DNA from: Burkholderia sp. HI2500
GTDB lineage: Bacteria; Pseudomonadota; Gammaproteobacteria; Burkholderiales; Burkholderiaceae
NCBI RefSeq assembly: GCF_002223055.1
Contig: NZ_NKFL01000006.1
Span: forward strand, 2,666,001 to 2,730,000
Direction: 5' to 3'
DNA length: 64,000 nucleotides
Part shown: in pieces, positions 56,153 through 62,674 of the stretch
Numbering within the stretch: position 1 is the stretch's first letter
Layout: every line of letters begins with the position of its first letter
Made by a program: the position numbers and the translations under genes
The notes under the pieces: model-generated
Told to the model about the DNA's origin: nothing
Seen by the model: the letters and a program-made list of their open reading frames with translations, nothing else
Databases searched by the model: none

Positions 56153-57074
56153 GAGTTGCCCCGTGCTCCCGACGTTGGATAAGATCCCGGCAAACGCGCC
56201 AGTGCCATTTCAGATAAGACGATTCACGATGAATGCCAACATTCGGGTGCGCCCCGATCCGGGCGAGCAGTGGTGCCGGAGCTCCCGGATAGCGATGATG
56301 CTCGGTATGAAAATTCGCGTTCCACATGAAAAACCGGACGATGCCGTTAGTCGTCATCGTTCTCGACGCCAGGTAACGCGGCTGCACCGGTTCACAGCCG
56401 TAATGCTCCGGTAGTCCGAAGAACATCAACCAGAAGTAGGCAAAAAACACCGGACCGATATAGGCCGTAACCAATGCCGACGGCCAGGCACAGGTTGCCG
56501 CCGCGATGGCGAGCAACCATGCTGCAATGAACCGCGCTTCGTTGCGCGCTCGCACTTTCCGTCGCACTGTTGCGAGATAGGACGGTGCGCCTCCGGCGAT
56601 CAGATGTACGTTCAGTCGCAGATTCGAAACGAGAAAACCAACACCGCTCATCGCACCCGCATAGGCACGCAACGTGTCGAATCGGGAGGCCGACTCGGTG
56701 TCCTCTTCCGTCGCCAAACACCGGTGATGCTTCAGATGCTTGTCGGTATAGGCCGTGAAGTTTACGAACAGGACATTCGCAGCCAGATTGCCGATGATCG
56801 CGTTGACGGATTTCGCACTCACCAGGCTTCGATGCAGACATTCGTGGGCGAGATTCAGGAACCCGCTCAACACAAAACCTTCGGCAAGCATCAGGACGAT
56901 CCGGCCCATTGCGTTTCCGGATCGGCACGCCAACCATGCCACCAAACTAACGACCGCGATCGCGCCAACGACCTTCGCAATCGCAGCTGCATCGCGGAGC
57001 CCGCCTCGCCGCGCGCGATATGCGTCGATCTCGAGCAACACCGGATCCGGACCGTATTCGGCGCTCATGTTCAT
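56145..57074 (-). CDS. Membrane fatty-acid-desaturase-type diiron oxygenase
   Basis: A 309-residue membrane protein. The three histidine boxes are present: NLAHECLHRSL, DKHLKHHRCL and NFHTEHHRYPG. Two hydrophobic hairpins (VGAIAVVSLVAWLAC; FIAAWLLAIAAATCAW) would hold it in the membrane. This superfamily desaturates, hydroxylates or makes acetylenic bonds using a diiron centre and O2. Within a small amino-acid/peptide cluster it may introduce an unsaturation or hydroxyl on the side chain. It overlaps the flanking genes by 8 and 4 bases. Confidence 0.87.
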   Translation of the reverse strand: MNMSAEYGPDPVLLEIDAYRARRGGLRDAAAIAKVVGAIAVVSLVAWLACRSGNAMGRIVLMLAEGFVLSGFLNLAHECLHRSLVSAKSVNAIIGNLAANVLFVNFTAYTDKHLKHHRCLATEEDTESASRFDTLRAYAGAMSGVGFLVSNLRLNVHLIAGGAPSYLATVRRKVRARNEARFIAAWLLAIAAATCAWPSALVTAYIGPVFFAYFWLMFFGLPEHYGCEPVQPRYLASRTMTTNGIVRFFMWNANFHTEHHRYPGAPAPLLARIGAHPNVGIHRESSYLKWHWRVCRDLIQRREHGATHG

Positions 57075-57847
57075 TCAGCCAGCGAAACAAGCGCCGCACA
57101 CCACGACACGTTGTCGGAAACGGCCTGCGCAACCCGTACGGCGAATTCAGGAATTTCGTCATCGCTGACAAGGAGCTGAATCATTCGTCTCGTCATTTCG
57201 ACGTGGTACGCCTCGGCAGGATCATCACCGCCAACGTGACATTGAAAATAAACGAGTCCTTGTCGGTCGACACCATAACAACGACTCGTCGACGCCCAAA
57301 GTGCGTCGATCATCGCATTCGCGTGCAGTTCGAACGCCACCATGTTCGCGCACCGCTCGAGCGCCGTCTTCGCACCCAGTCCGGCAAGTAGTTTCGTCAG
57401 ATAAGGCCCCGTCGGTACGCTGAAATTCGGAACCGCGACGCGTCCTGTCAGTCTCTCGATGTCATTTTTCAGGAGGCTCGAGTGAAACCATTTGCCGGTA
57501 TCGAGAATGCCCTGCAGTCCCTGTTTGCCGTATCGTTCGATGACGTATGCGCCACCCGTCTCGTCCCAACAGAGAAAATTTCCCACCACGCTCGTGATTT
57601 CGACGTCTCGCGCCACCGGTCGATTCGATTGAATGGCATCCAGAACGGCGTGAACTTGCGCACCCGCCTGCAGATACGGAAACGCCTGCGACATCGCCAG
57701 GTAGTGCGGAAAGATTTTTTCCAGTGCAGCACACGACGACACGTGCCGGAACGGATGATCATCGAGTCCGTCGCGCAGACTGACCATCAGCGAATCGATT
57801 TCCCCATCGACGACCGGGTTCAGAATTTCGTCACAAACATCAGCCAT
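57071..57847 (-). CDS. Heme-oxygenase-like diiron oxidase (HDO/CADD-like)
   Basis: A 258-residue all-helical protein resembling iron-containing redox enzymes of the heme-oxygenase-like diiron class (UndA, SznF, BesC, CADD). Likely iron ligands are the Glu of NFLCWDETGG, the Glu and His of VAFELHANAMIDALW, and the His/Asp residues of YFQCHVGGDDPAEAYHVE. Members cleave C-C bonds or N-oxygenate amino acids with O2. It is the first gene of the seven-gene operon; GAGGTG lies 6 bases before ATG 57847. A lux-type box lies 136 bases upstream. Confidence 0.82.
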   Translation of the reverse strand: MADVCDEILNPVVDGEIDSLMVSLRDGLDDHPFRHVSSCAALEKIFPHYLAMSQAFPYLQAGAQVHAVLDAIQSNRPVARDVEITSVVGNFLCWDETGGAYVIERYGKQGLQGILDTGKWFHSSLLKNDIERLTGRVAVPNFSVPTGPYLTKLLAGLGAKTALERCANMVAFELHANAMIDALWASTSRCYGVDRQGLVYFQCHVGGDDPAEAYHVEMTRRMIQLLVSDDEIPEFAVRVAQAVSDNVSWCAALVSLAE

Positions 57848-57881
57848 GCGTTCACCTCATCTACCATCGCGATTGTGATGG

Positions 57882-57906
57882 GCCGGCACAAAACGCCTGT
57901 GCCGGC
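57882..57906 (-). other. Perfect stem-loop in the operon leader
   Basis: GCCGGCACA and TGTGCCGGC form 9-bp arms around 7 bases, 35 bases upstream of the diiron oxidase start. No T-run follows on the minus strand, so it is not a standard terminator. It may stabilise the mRNA or bind a regulator. Confidence 0.5.
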
Positions 57907-57982
57907 CGCCGAGTATGGCGATCAGAAGTCGATCTGGTCGCTTGCGTCGGTACCACTTTGCCGATTTTCGATGCGGTCTCAC

Positions 57983-58000
57983 ACTACAAAAGCTTGTAGT
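57983..58000. promoter_or_regulatory. lux-type box (ACTACAAAAGCTTGTAGT)
   Basis: An 18-bp inverted repeat with perfect 7-bp arms that fits the CT-N12-AG pattern of AHL-responsive LuxR sites. It lies between the LuxR gene (58081) and the seven-gene operon (start 57847). The adjacent LuxR protein is the obvious binder. Confidence 0.7.
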
Positions 58001-58080
58001 CCCCGTGCCGACGTGGCGTGATTTGACGCATCGGCGCGCGCACGGTCCCGGTCCACTTCGCGTCTCGTGTCACCAACGCG

Positions 58081-58857
58081 TTACAGCAATCCGAATCTGG
58101 ATGCCATCAGAACGGCTTGCCGGCGTGTCGGCACGTCGAACTTCTTCATGATGTTGCGGATGTGATGAAGCACGCCATGCTCGGTCAACGCGACAATGCG
58201 CGAGATATCCCAACTGGACTTTCCTTCGGCGACCCATTTCAGGATTTCGAGTTCACGCGCGCTGAGGCACGGTGCATCGGATTGCAGCGCCTCCAGCCTG
58301 CGGCACGTGTCGAGCGTCAGATTCGCGACAAGTGCGCCCCACGACGGAATGGCGAAGGGCAAATCGCCGTTGTCAGACGCCCGCGCCTGTCGAACGAAGC
58401 TCACGCACGCCACATCGCCATGCCTGTTGTGAGCCGGAAACGACACTCCGTCGCTTAACCCGTACATGCGACTTCCGTCTCGAAGTTCGCGCTGTTCGGT
58501 TGTCGCGAAGATCCGGTCGCACCAGATCAGCGGTGTCAACGACGACATCGCATGCTGCGCGACCGGGTCGATCATCAGGTAAGCCCGCTCCCGATAACGG
58601 GACAACCACGCCTCCGGGTAGTTCGACAGTGTGCGGCCGCTCTTCAGTGTCCCGCCCGTCATTCGATAGTCCTGGTAACAGACATGGTCAAATCCCGCCA
58701 GGCGTCCGATGTCGACCAGCATCCGGCCCAGTTCGTCCATGCAAGTGCAACCGCCGATCTTGAACACCATCTCAAGCATCCGCTCACCGCACCGACACGA
58801 TGCGGACTCACGACATCCTTCGGCCCATAGAATGACGCGTTCTCTGGCTTCTCTCAT
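58081..58857 (-). CDS. LuxR-family AHL-binding transcriptional regulator (no LuxI nearby)
   Basis: A 258-residue LuxR protein. The autoinducer domain retains the usual ligand residues: Trp and Tyr in NYPEAWLSRYRERAY, Asp-Pro in MIDPVAQH, Trp in PLIWCD and Gly in GLSDGVSFPAH. The C-terminal HTH is LSARELEILKWVAEGKSSWDIS then HGVLHHIRNIMKKF. No luxI gene is in the window, so it is an orphan or solo regulator here. It probably drives the operon at 57847 through the lux-type box. ATG 58779 (MLEMVFK) is an alternative start. Confidence 0.88.
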   Translation of the reverse strand: MREARERVILWAEGCRESASCRCGERMLEMVFKIGGCTCMDELGRMLVDIGRLAGFDHVCYQDYRMTGGTLKSGRTLSNYPEAWLSRYRERAYLMIDPVAQHAMSSLTPLIWCDRIFATTEQRELRDGSRMYGLSDGVSFPAHNRHGDVACVSFVRQARASDNGDLPFAIPSWGALVANLTLDTCRRLEALQSDAPCLSARELEILKWVAEGKSSWDISRIVALTEHGVLHHIRNIMKKFDVPTRRQAVLMASRFGLL

Positions 58858-58961
58858 AATTTTTAGAATTACTAATCAATTTATGTTTGAAAATCGATTC
58901 GATGAATTCTCAAGGCGCCCTCAATCCGCCTGCGATAGCAGGAAACGGCCCCGTCGTCGAA

Positions 58962-60173
58962 TCAGAACACCCGCGTCGCTGACGGGACGCGCGCATGCTG
59001 CTTGACGTACGCGAGCGCATCGTTGATCGTCAGAACGTGCTGCTCCCCGTCCCTCATTCGTAACGACACCTCTCCGGCCAGCGCCTCCTTGCGTCCTGCA
59101 ATTGCGACGATCGGCGCGGCCAGTTCCCTTGCATCGAAGATCTTGCGCGGCAGGCGCTCGGCGCGGAAATCCCTCAGCACCCGACAGCCGATGTCTTCGA
59201 AAGCGAACGCCGCGTTGTCGGCAAATTCGCGGTCATCTTTCCCAATGTTCGCAACGACGATCTGGTCCGGTGCCAGCCAGGTCGGCAACCATCCCTCGTA
59301 GTGTTCGAGAAGAATACCGATGAACCGTTCAAGGCTTCCCAGGATCGCGTGGTGCAACATGACGGGCGTTGCCTTCGCACCGTCCTCTGCGACATATGAC
59401 GCACCGAGCCGTTCCGGCAATACGAAATCGAGCTGGATCGTTCCGCACTGCCACTTTCGTCCTTGGCGGTCGAGCAGATGAAATTCGAGCTTGGGACCAT
59501 AGAATGCCCCTTCTCCCGCCTGGATCGCGAAATCGAGACCTGCCGCGCGCGCAGCGGATGCCAGCATCGCTTCCGAACGATCCCAGACCGCATCGTCACC
59601 CGCACGGACCGCCGGCCTCGTCGACAAAGCCACATCGAATTCGCCAAATCCGAAGTCTGCGTAGATCGTCTTCAGCAACACACAGAATCGTGCGACTTCA
59701 ACCTCGACCTGATCCTGCATGCAAAGCACGTGAGCGTCGTCCTGCGTGAACGCACGGGCACGCATAAGGCCATGCAACGCCCCGGACGGTTCGGCCCGGT
59801 GGACCGCCCCAAATTCGGAATATCGGATTGGAAGATCGCGATACGACCGACTGCCTTTTTTGAAAACCTGCACATGGCACGGACAACTCATCGGTTTGAG
59901 ACAGTACGGATTGTTGTCACTCTCGAGTGAAAACATGTTTCGCCCGAATTTCTCCCAATGACCGCTCTGTTCCCAAAGATCGCGCGAGACGATCTGAGGC
60001 GTCCGCACTTCGGAAAAGCCCGCCTGACGCATCCGGACTCGGATATATTCCTCGACAACCCGATAAAGAACCATGCCGCGCGGATGCCAGAAGACAGCGC
60101 CCGGGCTTTCGTCCTGCTGATGAAACAGATCGAGTTTGTTGCCGAGCACTCGGTGATCGAAATCGTCCATCAT
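58962..60173 (-). CDS. Short threonyl-tRNA synthetase (catalytic plus anticodon-binding domains only)
   Basis: A 403-residue class II synthetase. The sequence starts at the catalytic core (DHRVLGNKLDLFHQQDESPG) and lacks the TGS and editing domains of full-length ThrRS. Zinc ligands are Cys 97 in KPMSCPCHVQVF, His 148 in FTQDDAH and a later His in VMLHHAILGSLERFIG. Compared with E. coli ThrRS (from memory) the motif CPGH is CPCH, RNEPSG is RAEPSG and VRGFTQ is ARAFTQ. It charges tRNA-Thr or resists an inhibitor; self-resistance is inferred. ATG 60173 or 60170 (GGAG 6 bases upstream of the latter) is the start. A Thr attenuator precedes it. Confidence 0.9.
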   Translation of the reverse strand: MMDDFDHRVLGNKLDLFHQQDESPGAVFWHPRGMVLYRVVEEYIRVRMRQAGFSEVRTPQIVSRDLWEQSGHWEKFGRNMFSLESDNNPYCLKPMSCPCHVQVFKKGSRSYRDLPIRYSEFGAVHRAEPSGALHGLMRARAFTQDDAHVLCMQDQVEVEVARFCVLLKTIYADFGFGEFDVALSTRPAVRAGDDAVWDRSEAMLASAARAAGLDFAIQAGEGAFYGPKLEFHLLDRQGRKWQCGTIQLDFVLPERLGASYVAEDGAKATPVMLHHAILGSLERFIGILLEHYEGWLPTWLAPDQIVVANIGKDDREFADNAAFAFEDIGCRVLRDFRAERLPRKIFDARELAAPIVAIAGRKEALAGEVSLRMRDGEQHVLTINDALAYVKQHARVPSATRVF

Positions 60174-60208
60174 GTTCTCCGTTGACTTGATACCGGTCGA
60201 CGGAGCAC

Positions 60209-60239
60209 AAAAAAGCCCCGTCCGTTTCCGGCGGGGCTT
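60209..60239 (-). terminator. Attenuator terminator upstream of the short ThrRS gene
   Basis: On the minus strand AAGCCCCG and CGGGGCTT pair, extended by an inner CCG-GAAA-CGG stem-loop with one bulged A, and are followed by a T-run. It lies between the Thr-rich leader ORF and the synthetase start. Its 5' arm contains CCCGCCG (60229-60235), which is complementary to CGGCGGG in the leader ORF (60286-60292), providing an antiterminator. Confidence 0.9.
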
Positions 60240-60261
60240 AGGGATGGTTTGAGGCACTGAC

Positions 60262-60342
60262 TTACGACGTGCAACCTCCCCCCGGCCCGCCGTTGGCGGT
60301 CGTGGTAGTGGTCGCGGTAGTCGTAACGAAAAGTGCGTTCAT
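60262..60342 (-). CDS. Threonine-rich attenuator leader peptide
   Basis: A 26-codon ORF, ATG at 60342 and TAA at 60262-60264. Residues 7-15 read TTTATTTTT, so eight of nine codons are Thr (ACG, ACT, ACC mixed), and the rest continues ANGGPGGGCTS. The design parallels the E. coli thr operon leader. Ribosomes short of Thr-tRNA would stall in this run, free the CGGCGGG segment and prevent the terminator at 60209-60239 from forming. No strong ribosome-binding site is seen, and the predicted transcription start coincides with the ATG, so it may be translated from a leaderless mRNA. Confidence 0.85.
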   Translation of the reverse strand: MNALFVTTTATTTTTANGGPGGGCTS

Positions 60343-60348
60343 GGGGCT

Positions 60349-60377
60349 AATCTAGTCAACCTGCCAACGTCTGTCAA
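60349..60377 (-). promoter_or_regulatory. Predicted sigma70-type promoter of the leader/ThrRS transcript
   Basis: On the minus strand TTGACA (60377-60372) and TAGATT (60354-60349) are separated by exactly 17 bases. The expected start lies about 7 bases further, at or next to the leader ATG (60342). The -35 element is a consensus match and the -10 matches at four of six positions. AT-rich DNA (60400-60500) lies upstream. Confidence 0.65.
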
Positions 60378-60729
60378 CAAACATTCGAGTCCAAATTCAG
60401 CGCCAAAATTTTATGATCCGTTAAAAATCCTCAAACGGAAAATAAATGAAATTCACAGAAAGCATAATGAAATACTCTTTAAAGTAAACAAATAATGGTT
60501 TTATTCATGGAATGGAAGTTGCGGGCAATCAGAAAAGGCGATCACTAGCAGGCCGTTCCCGAAATCAAGGAAAAGCAAGCCGATGCGAGGCGAGGCGAGG
60601 CGAGGACGGTTATAACGAATCGTTGCACAGTCTGGTGGGCACGTGCAAGCCGGGGCAAATGGCCGAGCCGAACGCAACGTTGCCGCGGAGATGTTGCGGG
60701 ACGTCGCGCGACCAGATCGCCGCATCACA
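60378..60729. other. AT-rich upstream DNA and short GC repeat
   Basis: AT-rich sequence upstream of the leader promoter (to about 60500), then GC-richer DNA. A short run of GAGGC-type 5-bp repeats lies at about 60585-60606. No gene was seen. Confidence 0.45.
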
Positions 60730-60885
60730 AACATGTGGGCTCGCAGAAAAGGGGGCTTTTGGCCCCTATACAGATCAAGGACTTGGACATCTTTTTTGAG
60801 AACACCGCATGCTTCTTGTCTCAGAAAAGATGTCCTTGGCCACGAAAATTCTCAGAAAAGTCGTCTTTGAGAATGTCACAACCCC
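60730..60885 (+). repeat. Flanking repeat, copy 2 (right border of the biosynthetic cluster)
   Basis: Same orientation and order of motifs as 50998-51150: ACATGTGGGCTC, TCAAGGACTTGGACATCTTTT, GTCTCAGAAAAGATGTCC, TTCTCAGAAAAGTCG and GTCTTTGAGAATGT. It is diverged by scattered substitutions and small indels. The two copies bracket the entire cluster, leader included. Confidence 0.85.
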
Positions 60886-61455
60886 GCCTAGGTCCCTCGA
60901 CGAGATCTAGCCACAAGCAGTGCCACAGACAGGCGTACACTCCCAGGACAAGTGTGGGCCGGGTTGCAAAGCAACACAAATAGCCATGGCTCACATCGTC
61001 ACGATTGGCATGACAATTGGAAGTGTGTGGCGCAGAAAGGCTGCACAGAGCCTCTAGGTCTACTTCGTCAGGTCATCAAGACGATCGACAAAGCCATCCC
61101 CGGCGATTCGATCAAGTTCTCGCTAAAGCAAGATCACGACAACCTCCGACTCGGAGCGGCCATAGAAGCCAATCTTGGCGATGCACTCAAGTGCCACATC
61201 GACCTGCACGGGGAGGGTTAGACGAACGAGCCGAGTAGCTTCGGCAGATGGCTTGCGCCCTGAACTAAGCATCGACCTCCCCATTGGCTTGTGAAAACAC
61301 ACCCAGACGTGAAACGGCGATTGAGCGTCGTCAATGCGGCGACATCGATCTGACACCATCGACTAAACATTGCGTCGTAGGCCGTCACTGCCAAATATTC
61401 TCCGATCATTTCTGCCTATCCATACGGGTTACATGCCCAACGCATGAAAGGTAGC
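60886..61455. other. DNA between copy 2 and the inverted partial copy, possible element remnant
   Basis: 570 bases of lower-GC sequence. The plus strand is open from 60952 to 61221 (about 89 codons; LLRQVIKTIDKAIPGDSIKFS is its most protein-like part), but it starts at a GTG without an RBS. A frame starting at ATG 60985 (AHIVTIGMTIGSVW) stops soon after. I do not recognise either. It may be the inside of a decayed mobile element. Confidence 0.4.
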
Positions 61456-61506
61456 CAATTATTCAAAGACAACTTATTGAGACTGCGGACATCTTTTCCG
61501 AGAGAC
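61456..61506 (-). repeat. Third, inverted partial copy of the flanking repeat
   Basis: The reverse complement contains TCTCGGAAAAGATGTCCG and, after a shorter spacer, TCTCAATAAGTTGTCTTTGA, matching the second half of the ~150-bp repeats. With copy 2 it forms an inverted pair about 570 bases apart, as would the ends of a small transposable element. Confidence 0.65.
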
Positions 61507-61641
61507 AACAACACAAGCCCGCAATCCCATTCACCCCCTCCCCCGTACCGGCATTCGTCAACCCAACTGTACCGGTACTGTACAGAAAACCGTCGCTAAA
61601 CTGACCTCCATCCCAGTCCAGAACCGAATGGAGAATCCGCG

Positions 61642-62256
61642 ATGGAATTCCTCACCCTGAGCGCGCTGCCCGCCGGCATGCTGTTCGCGCTCGTCACGTC
61701 GATCACGCCCGGCCCGAACAACACGATGCTGCTCGCATCCGGCGTCAATTTCGGTTTCCGCCGCACCATGCCGCACCTGTTCGGCATCAGCATCGGCGTC
61801 GCGATCCTGATGCTCTGCGTCGGCTTCGGCCTCGGCGAAGCGTTCAAGCGCATGCCGCTGCTGTACACGATCCTCGAAGCCGCGAGCGTCGCGTACCTGC
61901 TGTACCTCGCGTGGCGCATCGGCACGTCGGGCGAAGTGAAGGCGCACGGCGGCAAGCCGCGCCCGATGACGTTCATCGAAGCCGCCGCGTTCCAGTGGAT
62001 CAACCCGAAGGCCTGGATGATGGTGCTGACCGCCGCGACGACGGTCCGCCTGTCCGCCGACTACGGGATGAACGCCGCCTGGATGGCCGTCGTGTTCATC
62101 CTGATCGGTTTCCCGTGCATCTGCCTGTGGGCCGCTTTCGGCCTCGGCCTGCGCCGCTTCCTGTCGAACCCCCGCGCGCTGCGCCTGTTCAACATGACGA
62201 TGGCCGTGCTGCTGATCCTGTCGCTGTATCCGCTGATCGCGCACCTGCTGGCGTAG
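61642..62256 (+). CDS. LysE-family amino-acid exporter
   Basis: A 204-residue membrane protein with about six segments. The family motif SITPGPNNTMLLASGVNFGFRRTMPH is near the N-terminus (core TPGPNNTMLLASG). AFQWINPKAWMM near residue 113 is also typical. LysE/RhtB proteins export amino acids or homoserine lactones using the proton gradient. It lies outside the repeat-bounded cluster and has flank-like GC, so it is probably a resident gene, though its closeness to an amino-acid-analogue cluster is worth noting. Confidence 0.9.
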   Translation: MEFLTLSALPAGMLFALVTSITPGPNNTMLLASGVNFGFRRTMPHLFGISIGVAILMLCVGFGLGEAFKRMPLLYTILEAASVAYLLYLAWRIGTSGEVKAHGGKPRPMTFIEAAAFQWINPKAWMMVLTAATTVRLSADYGMNAAWMAVVFILIGFPCICLWAAFGLGLRRFLSNPRALRLFNMTMAVLLILSLYPLIAHLLA

Positions 62257-62366
62257 TGAGCACTCACCGCGCGCCCGTTGAGATTCGCCCGATGCAGGCG
62301 TACCCTTTTGTTACGGGCGCGCGCAGCCGTTTCGCCGGTTGCGCCGCTGCTGCCGGGAGAGTGCCG

Positions 62367-62615
62367 ATGAAGCCATTGCTGAGGGCGGGCGAACACATCG
62401 AGGGGATGCACTGGATCGCCGAGTATCGCCCGCTCACGCACGAGATTCGCGTGCTGCGCGAGGACATCGAGATCGGTATCTACAGCGCGCCGCCGACGAT
62501 GTTCGGTGAAGAGGAAGACATGGGCGCCGCGAACCTCGCCGATCATCGCGGCCGGGAGGCCGCGCTGCGCGCATATCTGCGCAACTTCGTGCGGGAACAC
62601 GACACGGAAGAATAG
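62367..62615 (+). CDS. Small hypothetical acidic protein
   Basis: An 82-residue protein with GGGAGAG 6 bases before ATG 62367. The sequence (KPLLRAGEHIEGMHWIAEY; VLREDIEIGIYSAPPTMFGEE) has no motif I can name. It follows the LysE gene by 110 bases in the same direction. Codon use is like that of the neighbours, and the ribosome-binding site supports it as real. Confidence 0.6.
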   Translation: MKPLLRAGEHIEGMHWIAEYRPLTHEIRVLREDIEIGIYSAPPTMFGEEEDMGAANLADHRGREAALRAYLRNFVREHDTEE

Positions 62616-62674
62616 CCGGCGGCCCGCCGGCCGCCGTATCAGGGGCCGGCGCATCGCACCGGCCCGCGCTTCGC

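Noticed and set aside
58081..60342. Thr leader and short ThrRS as an ordinary housekeeping thrS locus
   Set aside because: The gene lacks the editing domains, lies inside a repeat-bounded low-GC cluster, and is not followed by infC/rpmI as housekeeping thrS usually is. A genome search for full-length thrS would settle it.
60952..61221. 89-codon plus-strand ORF between repeat copies
   Set aside because: It starts at GTG without an RBS and no family was recognised. It may be a fragment inside a decayed element, so it is not called as a gene.
62618..62640. GCCGGC-GGCCC-GCCGGC palindrome between convergent genes as a terminator
   Set aside because: No T-run on either strand, and such GC palindromes are frequent by chance in this genome.
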